From Gonium pectorale (Eukaryota > Chlorophyta > Chlorophyceae > Chlamydomonadales > Volvocaceae): a DNA stretch of 64,000 bases. The notes under the pieces were generated by a model, which was not told where the DNA came from, did no database searches, and saw only the letters and a program-made list of their open reading frames with translations. This document shows positions 35,735 to 47,400 of the stretch, piece after piece (within the stretch, counting starts at the first letter, position 1; the number at the start of each line of letters is the position of its first letter). The position numbers and the translations under genes were made by a program. The stretch is taken from contig LSYV01000002.1 in the NCBI GenBank assembly GCA_001584585.1, positions 1,509,777 to 1,573,776 of the forward strand. Direction: 5' to 3'.

Positions 35735-37691
35735 ATGCAGAGCACGGTATGGTCTACTCCCCACAGAGCTGCACGTCAGCCGGGCGCGTCCGCTTGTCCG
35801 TTCCATGGGGGCCGGGCATCTAGAAGGCCGTGCACGCTGGTTCGCGCCAGCGCCGTGCGTGCCAGGTGGTGCATAGGTGCGTGAGTATCCCCGCTTTGGA
35901 CGTTGGCCTGGCTGCCGGGGTTGAACAAAACACCAACGTGCCAAAACCAGCACGGTCGACCGTGACACGGCTCGGCGGCTTGAGCAATCGCTTTACGTTC
36001 CATGTCTGCGTTCACAAAGCCGTCCCCTTGCAGATGTGGAGTATGGGCACAAGCAGTCGATGACTGCACTGCTTCAGGAGTGGGTTGCTGACGTGGGCGT
36101 GCATGCGGGGCTCACGGTCGATAACACGCGGATCAGCAGCGGCTCCGTTGGAGTGGCGGAGTCCCGGCTGGAGGTGAGGCAGCGGTTCAGGGCAAGTTGC
36201 GGCATGCCTCCTCCCTCGCCCAGGGATGCAAAACGAAGGAACGGCCCCCGGGGCTGTTTCCAGCTGGCGTGCGTCCGGCCCTGGTCCCCCACGCCCTTGC
36301 ATCGACCGTGCGGGCCTCAACCAAAACCAGGAGCCCAGTCCGCATGACGCTCCCCCCACACGCTGCGGTGCCGCAGCTGGAGGTCACGTGGGGGTCGCTG
36401 GCGGAGTGGGAGCAGTTCCTGGCGTCCATCCCCGCCAAGGAGCACAGGCAAGCGGACTTACTTGGCACCGCGTTCAAGCGGTGTGGGGCTTCTCCCGGGC
36501 CTGCTACAGCTCCGACCTGCTCATCAGGCGATGGGGCGCTACTGTCCCCCAACAACGGGCTGAAACTGCCTCGTGGCACACAGCCGCACGGGTGCAACAC
36601 AATGGATGCTCACGCCAGAGGGCGCGCAGCCCATGCTCTGCGCCGCGCCCAAGTTGCTGCCACCTCGAAGCCCGCGGGTCGCCCGTGAATCGCCCGTTGT
36701 TGCGGGCTTGGCTCAACATGTGCCCCCGTGCCGACTGCGCCCCTCAGGGCGTGGAGCCAGCGCGTGCAGGGCATGATCGTGGGAGGCTCGCCCCGCTGGG
36801 AGCTATTCCGGGCGGTGCCGGCGTTCCCAGACGGGGTGGAGCCGGCGGCCGTGGCAGTGCCGGCGTCGCGGCCCGCAGCCTCAGCGGCAGCGACAGCCCT
36901 GGACGCGTCCTCCTGGGTAGGCTGCGGGAATCACGGGCTACGGACCGGATGGTCGGCGTGCGATAGGCCGATGGCACGTGTATGCTAGAGGCTGGTGCGC
37001 CTCCGGCACTGGCGTCGTCGCCGCGGTTAAGAATTGCAGAGATAGACACGGCCGCTGGCTGTTCCCAGTATCTACCCGTTAGTGGCGCTTTCCGTGCGCA
37101 ACGCCGCCTTGCTGACGGACTCGCGCTTGTCATCCTCTGCGCCCCTGCAGGCGGCGGACCTCGTACAAGCTACCAGCAGCAGCAGCAGCAGTAGCGCGCG
37201 GAGCACCGAGAGCAAGCCCGGCGGCGAGGGCGGCAGCGGGTTGACCTTCGTTGACAGCCCAGAGGCAGCTGAGGTGGTGCTGGACTGGTGGGTGCGGGGG
37301 CGGAGCACCGGCCAAATGGGATGATGCCTTGCCTGCAGCCCACATGTATAGATCTTCTATCTCAGCGTACCACCCCAACGTAAGCGAATGAGAAGAGCTG
37401 ATCCCCAATGGTGGTGTCGGCTCAACCTCCTTGCCCTTGCACACTGTCTGGAGTCAAGGTGATGGCCGCGCCGGACCGCCCGCTCTCTCGCGCATCTGGC
37501 CTGCGAACTGCATTACCATGGAGCATGTCCATTTTCCCCTCAGCTGCAGTGTATTGTAAGTTGTGCTTCGGTTTCTGCGGAGCTTAGATAGGTGAGTAAC
37601 GCCCGTGCCATGTCTGTTCCGTTGGGACCACAGGAAGGGCGAGCCCCTCAAGATCAATCCCGGGGACAAGCTCCCTTTCAAGTTTCTGTGA
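35735..37691 (+). CDS. Conserved-looking plastid-targeted protein of unknown function
   Basis: Exons: 35735-35876, 36034-36173, 36377-36447, 36748-36916, 37151-37287, 37634-37691; 238 aa, phases agree. The N-terminus is a typical algal chloroplast transit peptide: Arg/Ser/Ala/Pro-rich, no acidic residues over about 40 aa, with a VRA-S cleavage-like site (TLVRASAVRA). The mature part begins VEYGHKQSMTALLQEWVADV, followed by LEVTWGSLAEWEQFLASIP, AWSQRVQGMIVGGSPRWELF and, after a Ser-rich linker, GEPLKINPGDKLPFKFL at the end. The compact Trp-rich N-terminal half looks like a folded domain, but I do not recognise the family. Intron 3 begins with GC (CACAG/GCAAGC). A TGTAA at 37918 is 227 bp after the stop, in a 3' region that also contains a reverse partial copy of the stem-loop repeat family. 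Confidence 0.75.
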
Positions 37692-39217
37692 GCAGACTCG
37701 CGATTTTGCTTCCAGGAGGCGTACTGGTGGTTCCAGGAGATATTGTTACGCTGTCATCCTTGGTCCCGGGGCATTTTTGGATTTTTGATGCGTCAAACAA
37801 GAGAAATCTGCAGAGAAAGAGGGAGCCCGCCTCTACCCCGTCCTCAGTATGTGCCTTGACCCCTGTGAAGCTACTGTGGGGTCGCCGCACTAGGCATGGC
37901 ATGAGCAGAGCAGGCCTTGTAATGTGTGACTGATGGTGCACATTCCGGTCACATTTATGGGTAGCGGTGATGCAATTTGGCAGGCGAGGTAAAACTGTTA
38001 GTGGCAGTTAACGCGTGCCGCCAGGTGCTGACGGACCGCATCGCCTCGTCACATCGCATCGCCTGTAACTGTAGCTGTGGGTCAGCCCAGACGTGATCCT
38101 GTCCACAGGTCCCACGCTTTGCGATGCCGAAAAGCAGCTAGACGACATACCGGCAGCTGTACGGAAGATAGCTGGCATGCTCGTGGGCAGAGAGCCTGCG
38201 GACTTGGGAGCCGCCGGCCGGAAGGGAGATACGGCAGGGTGGCGGCCGTGTGGTCCTTGCACGATATAATACAGGGAGGAGAATGAGGAAGGGTGGAGCA
38301 AAGGCTTTACCTTCTCATGCCACAGTTACACTCACGCATGCAATGAAAACACCTGAACCCGCACTGTTACGCTGTCCACCCCCGACAACCGACAACCCAC
38401 CAAAGATCCGCGAAGTCCCTTCCAACAAGTATTGCGCTGTACGCCCTCCCAGTTCAGTCAGTTGTCGCCGAGCTCGGCGCCCCTATTGAGGATGGGCACC
38501 CCGAGGACGCCAGCCCAGCACGTCGGCATCCGCTTTATTGGCCGCAGCCGTCCAGCACGAACGATTCGCCCTTTAACCAAGCTTATGCCGACCGGGTGCG
38601 TCTTTTCAGCGGGGCACAGCTCGTACAGCGGCTGACCGTGCCACAGCGCGCCGCAAGCGGTTGAAGATGTCACCACTGCCCTGTCCGCAGGAACTCGAGC
38701 AGCGCACTGACCGAACACCACAGGGCTGCTAGAGCTGCCTGACCCTGCTCCAACACACCTCTCGCTAGCTCAGCAAGGTATTTCTGCTCTTTCTGCTGGC
38801 GCCGGGCCGCGTACCAGCCAGCCCGTCCTCGCGGTCTCCGCCGCACCTCATACCGGTACGACAATCACGCGACAGGACACCATTCACAAGCATTGCCCAG
38901 CTTTCACCACTCCCTAGCCTTGCACAATCCCGGCCTCACGATACCGGAATCCTCTGCAGCGACTGGCTGCACACAAGCCCGAGCAGCGTAAAGTACGTGC
39001 GTTCATCGCCTGAGGCACCGCATGCGGCGTCCACCGCTGGCACACGTGTGAGAGTCCGAAGCGGCACACGCAGGCAACAGCCGACACCCAAGTGCGAGGC
39101 GCGCCCCGAACAGCAGCTCGCTGCACCGCAATGATTGCCCGAGCACTCGTACTGCTGGAATCGTGGGGGCCGCCGAGCCAACAGGCCGACCAAAGGCCAG
39201 CGCTGCAGCTGCTGCGC
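37692..39217. other. Intergenic, with weak exon-like pieces
   Basis: Contains the 3' region of the plastid protein gene. A + strand stretch at 38108-38277 after an acceptor-like TCCACAG reads CDAEKQLDDIPAAVRKIAGM and on to a TAA, which looks protein-like but has no partner exon. - strand frames at 38458-38864 were also open without similarity. The 3' UTR of the SMCO4-like gene must lie at the right end. Confidence 0.4.
37918..37922 (+). terminator. Candidate poly(A) signal TGTAA (plastid protein gene)
   Basis: TGTAA 227 bp after the stop codon, a usual spacing for this group. Confidence 0.55.
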
Positions 39218-39723
39218 TCACATCCTGGGTTTCCAGTCGCTGGGCTTCCAGCGGTTCTTACGGTACGAAGGCCGTGAGCGTAGGGTGTCGTTGGCGTCCG
39301 GCGAGCGGGGCCGCATCGACACCCACACAATCGCACCGAACACCAGGAGCACGGCGCCAAGAATCGCAATGAGGGCCTGGGCAGGGAGGGGGCAACACGG
39401 GAATGGGGGGGGGAGAAGGGATCAGCCGTGGCTTGCGGCGTTGAGCCGCCCTCGGCAGGAGTCCGTCTGGACTGTGGGGCGGGGTCAGACTTCACACTCG
39501 GCTAGCTTTACTGTGCGCCAGCGGCTGGTATTTCCACTTGGTGCGCAGCATCGGAGAGGACCGGACCGCACTGGCGGCACGGATACCGAGGTGACGCGCT
39601 TTTCAGCACATACAACCCCCACCGCCTTACCCAAGTGATCTTCTTCCTTCCCTCACGGTTGGCCGCCTTGCGTGCCTTGGCCTCCGCCTTCGTCTCCTTC
39701 CGCACTTGCCCTTTGAACTTCAT
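39218..39723 (-). CDS. Small single-pass membrane protein, SMCO4-like
   Basis: Two exons, 39723-39631 and 39376-39218, give 83 aa. Exon 1 is almost entirely charged: MKFKGQVRKETKAEAKARKA then ANREGRKKITW. Exon 2 provides one hydrophobic span (ALIAILGAVLLVFGAIVWVS) followed by MRPRSPD. The layout (a short Lys/Glu-rich helix that begins M-x-x-KG-x-x-KET, a residue pattern ending in an IT-turn, one membrane span, then RP) is that of SMCO4, the animal single-pass membrane and coiled-coil protein 4, whose function is unknown. The algal copy has about 25 extra basic residues at its C-terminus. The GTAAGG donor and CCCAG acceptor are good. It is divergent from the coiled-coil gene. Confidence 0.75.
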
Positions 39724-39957
39724 TCCATGCCACCTTCGTGTTTCGTGTCAGGAAGGTGTATTTCAACCCCTAAAGTTGATGATCCTGCAATGGCCATGCA
39801 CAGTTCCGGTTAATGTTTCTTGGGAAAGCAAGAGCATGGCGAGCACAATACGGCAAAAATGATCCATAGCTGAGTAATCGTGCTTCTTGCACATAACGCG
39901 CCTAGTAAAAAATATACACGCTGCGTTACACGCAACGCACTACAAGCACTACAACCA
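39724..39957. promoter_or_regulatory. Shared upstream region of SMCO4-like (-) and coiled-coil gene (+)
   Basis: 234 bp between start codons, AT-rich (AGTAAAAAATATACACG near 39903). It must contain both promoters. Confidence 0.6.
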
Positions 39958-40750
39958 ATGCCGGGTAAATCGAGCGCCAGGCCGCAGGCAGGCGGACTTT
40001 TTGACGACGGGTCACTCATGTCCTTCCTCCAATCGACACTAGAGACGGTGAGCAATCGCGCATAAGCATAGCGCCGTAGGACTCTGGCTGACCACCCACG
40101 CCGTTCCCCATTCTTGACCTGACCAACATACGCCTCAAACCTTGCACTTCGGGCCTGACCACCATTCGCCTCGATCCTTGCAGATGGAGCTTGCGGCGGG
40201 AGGGGAGCTTAGCGTGGAGCGCGCCAAGCTACAGGAGCTGCAGCGGGCGCTGGGGGGCCTTGACGCCGCAAAGTCTAGGCCAGCGGAAACAACGGACGAA
40301 CTTGTGCTGGCGTCGGAACTGGACAAGTAAGATTCCCCCAATTATGCCTTTGAGCCGCTGCCAACTGGCGACGGAACACTGATACCATTTTGTGCCCTGA
40401 CCCGTGCCCTAAACCCCAGGCTGGAGGAGCAGCTTGCGGCTGTCGAGCAGCAGATTGCCACGGCCGACAACGGGACCAAGCAGCTCCTCACGGCGGCCGT
40501 GTCCACCACCATGCGGGCCGCCGGCGACCTGCAGGCGGCCGGTCCTTCAGCGCCGGGGCCGTCAACGTCCAGCTCCAGCAGCGCAGCCGCCTCGGACGGA
40601 GCGGCCCACAGCAGCAGCAGCGCGAACCCCTCGGCGGCGAGCGGGCCGGGCGTCAGCGGGCCGTTGGCCACGGGCCTCCTGCCCGTTGCGGAGCAGGAGG
40701 CGGATGAGCAGGCCGAGGTACTCGGGCAAGGGACAGCGCCTGAGAGCTGA
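39958..40750 (+). CDS. Small coiled-coil protein, unknown
   Basis: Exons 39958-40047, 40184-40326, 40420-40750; 187 aa, phases agree. The first exon gives MPGKSSARPQAGGLFDDGSL then MSFLQSTLE. The second and third form heptad-like helices (ERAKLQELQRALGGLD; LEEQLAAVEQQIATAD). The C-terminal third is Ser/Ala/Gly/Pro-rich and ends in an acidic segment (EQEADEQAEVLG). Size and design suggest a structural or subunit role in a larger complex, but I could not assign a family. It is convergent with the ER DnaJ gene (552 bp between stops). Confidence 0.65.
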
Positions 40751-41302
40751 GGCGGGAGCCGGGAAGATAGGCCTGTCCGGCCGCCTGGGCCCGAGCTTGG
40801 CTGGGCGGCCAACAGAGGCCCCGCCTCGCATTCTCTCGGCTCAGCAGCGTACAGCATATATCGCCTCGTGGCGGCTACTGTGACGGTGCTCAGAGCAATA
40901 CCCTTACACGCACCGTTGCGCTCGCGCGCCCATATTTGTGCTGCGAGGGGAGCTCGCCCCTCGTCTGTCTTCGCTGGATCCCCACGCTCTCAGCCGGCTC
41001 CAGCCATGCTTCAGGTCCGCTCGCTCGTTCGTCACGCGAATCACTCAGCAATCCAGGCAAATATCTGACAATGGCCGGTGGCAGCTGACGCACAGCCATT
41101 GCGCGGCAGCCTGTCTATTAGAAGGGGCGCAGGGCCATCGAGTCACCTGCCTGGCCGCCAGGAGCCCCGCAGCTCCACCTCTCCGCCCAAGCCATTGCGT
41201 GCTTGCGAAACCGCCAGCTTGGCTCTTCATCCACTCGTCACTTGTACCCCTCCGCTACTACCGCTCCCGGTGAGCACATCGCTATCTTTCATCTGGCCAC
41301 CA
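40751..41302. other. Convergent 3' regions (coiled-coil gene and ER DnaJ)
   Basis: No gene seen. TGTAA on the - strand (plus-strand TTACA at 40904-40908) is the likely poly(A) signal of the DnaJ gene. I saw none for the + strand gene. Confidence 0.55.
40904..40908 (-). terminator. Candidate poly(A) signal TGTAA (ER DnaJ gene)
   Basis: - strand TGTAA about 395 bp after the stop of the ER DnaJ gene. Confidence 0.5.
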
Positions 41303-43675
41303 TCACCCGAACAGCTGCCGCACAGTCTGCTTCTGGTCCTCCGTCAGCACCGCCGGGAAGGCGACAGTATACTGCACCCACAGGTCGCCACGCTTATGCT
41401 CGTTGCCCGAGACGGGCATCCCCTCGCCCCGAATCTGCTGCCAGTCGGCCGGCCGCGTGACGCCGGTCGCCGACAGCGTCACCAGGTGGCCATCTAGGTG
41501 CTCGATGGTGCGGCTGAAGCCCGTGAGGGCATCCACAAGGCTGATGGTTGCGTTGAGGAGCAGGTCGTTGCCGCGCCGCTCGAACCGCGTGTCGGGCGCC
41601 TGGCGCACCACAAACACCAGGTCGCCCGGCTCGCCGTCGACAAGAGGCTCGCCTTCCTCGAAGAACGTAATTTGCTGGACGGAGGCAGTGGCAGGGAGGG
41701 CGGCGATGCAGGCAAGGTTGATGCGGGGTTAAAGGGTCGCGCATTGCCCCTTCTGCGGATGTTTGCTGCAGGAATCGGATGGGTGGTGGGGTGGAGGGTC
41801 GACTGACGCGGAGACCGTTTCGACTGCGTTTATAACCTCAAGGCTGATTGGATGGCAAAGGCGCTACGTGTATCCGTTGCCAGTTTTGCAGTATGGGCTT
41901 GCGTACTGCCAAACGCGAACCCGGCCTGCGGAGCTCCCTTGACTACCGCCGCTGCCCACACTGAGCGCCCTCGCCCGGGCATGCCGACTCACCTGCCCGT
42001 CCACCATGCCCGGCTCCACGTGCACCGTGATGGGCTCCTGCTCGCGCTCCAGCTTAATGGCCGGGCAGGTGCCGCACTCCTGCGTCTGAAACTGCTGGAA
42101 CATGCCGGGGCCCAGCTGGCGCGTCATGATCTTGGTCTTGCAGTTGCACTTGCGGGTGCCGCTGGTGGTGCGAATGACCGCCTTGTCGCGGACCACCTGC
42201 GTGCAACGACGCGAGTGGTTGGAACGTGCAGTGAACCGGTGCGATGAGGAAGGTTCCTTTGGCGGAGGTGCGGCGCGCGGGCTCGCGGCGCGGTGTTTGG
42301 CTGGGGTCAACACCGATTTGTCACGGTGCGATGGGGTGGTGGAGTGGTGACCGCGCACAAGGCCGCGTTGTTTAGTAATGGCATGCGTAGTGATAGCCTC
42401 AACGCGCCGGTTGTAACCGACGGAGGAGCACCCCATTCAATGATGGCCTAGGTACCAGGTGCCGAGATGTGTATCAACGGATCATAGAACATGGCGTAGG
42501 TTGCAGTGACAGCGCTTGATGTATGCCGAGCCACGACCGCCCTCACACACCCGTCGTCGGAGGCAGGACAGCCGCGCAACTCACCTGCAGCTCCTTGCCC
42601 ACGTACAGGTCCCGCAGCGTGACGTACAGGTCGACGTAGATGGTGTGGCCCTTACGGACCTCCTCCTCCTGCTGCCCGTAAAAACCAGAATAAGGGATTC
42701 AGCCGGTCGGGCCCGTCAAGCTGTCACGCTTACCTGCTGCCCATGTCCGCCAAAGCCGCCGAAGAACCTGCGGTCCGGGATCCATCACGTTTGTCAATGT
42801 CCTGACCCTCAGCTCCCAGGGATCAAAGACGCCAATCTGACAAGCAGCAGGCTGCTAAAGGATGCGGTTCTAAAGACGCCCACAGCGCGCTTACATGTCG
42901 AAGATGTCGTTGCCTCCACGGCCGCCGCCCTGCTCGCGTGCCGCGTGCTGCTTCAGGCCATCCTCCCCGTACCGATCGTAGATCTTCCGCTTCTCCGGAT
43001 CCGAAAGCACCTCATACGCTGCACATGACAGGAGTCACATTGTGCAAAGCCTCATATGCGTCTGCACAACCCGTGGCTCAGAGATGCGTCTGCACGACGC
43101 AAGGCCTAGAGAACTGCTGCAATGCGCGGTGCGCAAGTTAGCCCTAAGCCAAGGCCGCACGTAAGGGTTTGCGCCGTGGTTGACATCTGGAAGGGGCAGC
43201 AATCCGAACGCAGCTGCGAATAAGTTTGTCCATTAACGCTCGGGCACCCGTGCAGCCCGTGGCCGCGTGCGCCGCGCGCGTTCAACCCCTGTCACTAACC
43301 GTGGTTGATGTCTGCAAACTTTTGGGAGGCCGCCTTCTTCTCCTCATCCGTGCCCGTCACCTTGTCCTGTGGGACTCCATTCCGTGCAGCGTGAGAGGTG
43401 ACGTCCAGCTGCGCACGTCCACAGTGTACATACCGGGTGGTACTGTAGCGCAAGCTTCCTGTACGCACGCTTCATTTGCGCCTCGCTAGCTCCCCTGGGC
43501 ACCTGCGCATCCACGGCGGTCGCTGTTGTTGTTGTGTGCTGCGCGCGGCATCCGCTGCACATTGCATCCGAAGCACCTGAAGCAGCTCATAGTAGTCCTT
43601 GGCTGCTATTCTATCTGGTTGCAGCAGCAAACTGAGGAGCAGTAACAGCGCAGCTACACATTTCTTGCTACACAT
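41303..43675 (-). CDS. ERDJ3: ER-lumenal DnaJ co-chaperone, ERdj3/DNAJB11 type
   Basis: Hsp40 partner of BiP in the ER. Exons: 43675-43577, 43502-43434, 43366-43300, 43018-42895, 42767-42734, 42671-42585, 42196-41993, 41674-41303; 351 aa, all phases agree. The N-terminus is a classic signal peptide (KKCVAALLLLLSLLLQPDRI). The J domain follows at once (KDYYELLQV, then the HPD motif split across introns 2/3: QYHP-DKV, then AYEVLSDPEKRKIYDRYGED). A short Gly-rich linker has FFGGFGG. The substrate-binding part matches ERdj3: KCNCKTKIMTRQLGPGMFQQ with the CxC and CGTC cysteines, VEPGMVDGQ, FFEEGEPLVDGEPGDLVF, RFERRGNDLLLNATISLVDA and IEHLDGHLVTL. This differs from classical DnaJ, which has four CxxCxGxG repeats. 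No KDEL-type tail is present, as in other ERdj3 proteins. Confidence 0.92.
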
Positions 43676-44479
43676 TTGGACGATCGGCTGTCAATTGGCG
43701 CCCTTCCCCTGCTAGCAATATAACAATCGAACAGGCAACCAGGTACTAGACCGATCGATGACGGTGCATGCGCAATCGCGAGCGAGGAAGGAGAAGAGGA
43801 CACCTCACTGCCGTGCAGTCTCTGGAAAAACCTGAGTGGCCCCCGTGCTGCTGCCTGGGCAGTGCGTCTTCATTCCTTCAGAGACATCGCATAGAATAAT
43901 GGATGCATGAATGGACTCAGACACCGAGAGAGTGGGCCGTGCCGACATGTGTATTACACACGCATGGAGCACGGCGTCCAACAGGGAACGGCCCAACCAG
44001 CTTCTCCGCAGCCAAGGGCTCCCGACCCAGATGGCACCGCGCCGGCGGCAGCCCCCGTCGTCACTGCCGGGACCGTAGTGCAAGCACATGCGCCTGGCGC
44101 TGCAGGCTCGGTGCTGGGGGGCGGCAACGTGGGCTGCGGCAGTCGCAGCAACAGCTTCCGCGGCCGCGTCCCTGCACTGGCAGCGCAATGCCCCGGCGCC
44201 CATGCTTCTTGGGAGGGTCCGGCGTCGCCTACGCACTCCGGTGGCCGAGACTCCCGCACTGCCGGTCGCGCCGTCTGGAGAGCAGCTCAGCTTAGCGCAA
44301 CATCCCCAGCCCAGCTCAGCCTCCAGGGTTAAGTTCCTTGAGGGTCACCTGAGAGGGTTACTTTGCTGGGTTCAAGGGCTGCGGGAGTGTCTCTGTTCCT
44401 GCTCGCCTGTCTGTAGCACACTCACACGCATAGATCTTCTGGATCATATAGTACGCACGCATTCCAGGTCAGGCCCATG
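43676..44479. other. Intergenic: ER DnaJ promoter and 3' region of the Sfi1-Kelch gene
   Basis: Same-strand neighbours. - strand TGTAA (plus TTACA at 43954-43958) is a candidate poly(A) signal for the upstream gene. The AT-rich segment 43690-43770 lies directly upstream of the DnaJ start. Open frames at 43805-44332 are GC-driven. Confidence 0.5.
43954..43958 (-). terminator. Candidate poly(A) signal TGTAA (Sfi1-Kelch gene)
   Basis: - strand TGTAA 522 bp after the TAA stop of the Sfi1-Kelch gene. Confidence 0.45.
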
Positions 44480-47400
44480 TTAGCCCTGTCCGGCCAGCCG
44501 CCTCTGCAACTGCAGCAGACGCGCGACCTCCGGAAGCACCTCCAGCGCCGGGTCCTCCACTACGAGCGACTCGATGTGCTGAACCGTGAAATGGGCGCGG
44601 GGGTCGGTTGGGTCCAACACCGCGCTCACACGGGCCGCCATCTGCTGCGGCCGGTTGGGCGCCTCGAGCTCCGCCTCAGGCGGTGGCCGGGCGTTCCACA
44701 ACAGCTGCTCGGCCTGCTCCCGCGCCCCGAACTCATCCAGGTCCGCGGTGTCCGTCCCTTGCGTCCGTCTCTCCACCGGGGGCGGCTGCTCCGCCGGCTC
44801 CGATGCCGCGCGCTTGCGCGAAGGCTGAAGTCCTAGGTCATGCCGCCACCGCTCCCGCTGCGCCTCAAGTAGCTGCCGTTGGAGGTCCTCTATCTCGGAC
44901 TGGTACTTGAGCTCCGACGCGTGCATGTGCTGCACTGCGGCCGCGGCGCGGTCCTCTGCGGCCTCTCGGGCCTGACGCTGCTGCTCCAGGTGGCGCTTCT
45001 GGTTTGCCAGGTCGGCCTGTAGCCGCGGGCACCAGAGAGCGCAACGTGACAAACAGGGGCGGTGTGGCGGCTTTGCGGTGCGTCACATGCCCACGAAGGC
45101 ACACGGAAACCTGATGAGCGGTGTTGACATGCCCTTTGTGCATCGCATGTACCACCTGCCGGTATCTGGCAACAGTTTGGCATGCGTGCTCGAGCGCCCT
45201 GTTTGCACGCTGAGGGATCATATACCGAGAAAGCAACTCCGCACCTGCAGGACCCCGTTCTCCCGCTCCATCTGGTGCAGGCGAATCTCGGCCGTCTCCG
45301 CACGGGCGGTGGCGGTGGCCAGCTGCTGCAACAGGACCAGGTCCATGTCCCCGTTGATGCCTGGCGGAAGGCGGGTTTGCAGGTTTTGACCTAGTGGGTT
45401 GACCCGTGTCCGGCAGGGACGCCCCGAACTGCTCTCCTGACAGGTTTTGCTCGTGTCCAGCATAATCGCTCTAGCTGGTGGTCCAATGCAAAGCAAGCAT
45501 TTGGCCCAATCGAAAGCAGGGCCTTCCCGATGCAAAAGGTATGGCCTGAGCTCCGACGCACAGGGACCCTGCACCCAAATCAGCCCTCCACCCTCCACTC
45601 GGCTCCTACCTGTGCCGCCAGCTGCCCTCGCCGCCGCTATCGCCATCTGCTTGGCCTGCTCCACCGCCGCCGCGATCTCCGTCTCGGCCGCGTTGCGCTG
45701 CCTGTCCAGGGCAAGTCGGAACTCCGCCTCCGCCGTGGCCAGCATGCCCCGCAGCAGCGCCGCCTCTGCTTGGCTGCTCGCCAGCTGTTGCTGGAGCAGC
45801 TGTTTCTCAGTCGCCAGTGCTGCAAGCTGCGCCGCCTCCCGGCCCTGGTGCTGCGTGGCCGTCAGCAGTTGACCACGCAACCGGGCCACCTCCTCGCCTG
45901 AGGGTGACAAAGGCCGGTAAGCGACAAGGACACCCATGGCGGAAAAAGGCCAAGACCAAGAAACAATGTGCATGTGCCATGTCCACTGTCTCCCAGGACC
46001 CAGTTTATCGCCTAAGGCCCAATGTGATATGCAACTTCATGGGAAGAGATACCCTCCATTCGCAATGGGACGCGTCCATACCCGGACTGTAGTAACTACA
46101 GCTGCAATAGCGGAACTCACGCAAATCGCACACGATGTCGTGCATGTCGCGAGCAGCTTCCGCCACCTCCCTCCCGCCCTCGCGGGTCCGCCGCAACCGC
46201 CGCTCCGCCGTGGCCAACGCCAGCTGCGCATCGGCCGTTGCCGCCTCCGCCGCCACCACGCGCACGGCCTCGGCTGCCACCCGCGATTTGAGGCGGTCGA
46301 TGTCTGCCAGCGCCGCATTGTGCAGGGACACAAGGTCCGATGCCCGCTCGCGCAACAACTGAGGGTGCACACCGGGTACGACATTCGGGCATTGTTGAGT
46401 GTCTGGGGCCATATGCTCCAAACAAAATAATCACAAACAAGCTCTTACTGTGTTTACATCGCATAAAAAGCCTTACGGCATAGCCCGCAACACAGGCCGC
46501 AGTTCCAGTACATATTCGGGGAGGACCCATTGGGAGAACGCTGAGTCCCGTTTCGTACCTGCAGCTGCTGCTCCGCCGTATCCGCCCGGTGCCGTGTCAC
46601 AGCCAACGCCGCCTCCACGTCGGCCATGCCTGCCTGCACCGCGCTGAGCTTGGCGGCCATGGTCATCAGCTTGTACTGCTGCGCCAGCCCCGCCACAAGC
46701 GGCGGGCTTTCCAGAAGGTGCATGTCCAGGAGCGGACCCATGGGTCCGCTGCCGCCCAGGGCTACCATCACGTGCCCCGCCAGAGTGAGCGTGTGGTGCG
46801 CGCGGGCGGTGGGCATGTCCTCGGGGCCGCCTGCAGGGTTTCAACGTCCCATGAACCCATGTTAACGGCAGAAGCAATGTGCTTATCTTGGTTTTCAGCA
46901 TCCTCTCGGCCCTGGCTTCGTGCAGAAAGCTCGCACCCAGGACTAAAACCTAATGTGCGCGGTGCTGACACGGTCCCGGGGACAGCACGACGTAGCAGCT
47001 GTGCCTGACCTTCTGCCGCGAGGTCTCTCCAGGCGCCGGTGGCGGTGTCAAGGACGGCCCCGTTCACCAGGTGGGCGGCACCGTCGTAGCCGCCGTGCAC
47101 CACCAGATACCGGTCCGAGACCACCTCGCACGCATGGCCGCGGCGGGGACTGGGCGCCGGCCCCTGCGGAGAGCGGCCCGTGAAGAAGGCGACGTTAGAC
47201 CGGGTGGTTTAGGCGAAGTTATTAGGCCGGGCATGGCGCGACCCGGTACCGTGACGTGCACATGCGGTGTCATCCGCGACCGGGGTGCGATGGCAGCACA
47301 TTGGTGGCACACCCACCGTCGTGCGCAGCAGCTCCCAGTGCCAGGCCTGCGGGTCCAGGATCCAGGTGTCTCCCAGGCACTCCGTCCCGTTGAAGCCCCC

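Noticed and set aside
43805..44332. Open frames on both strands between the DnaJ and Sfi1-Kelch genes
   Set aside because: No family resemblance and no good splice or start context; best explained as 3' UTR and promoter sequence.
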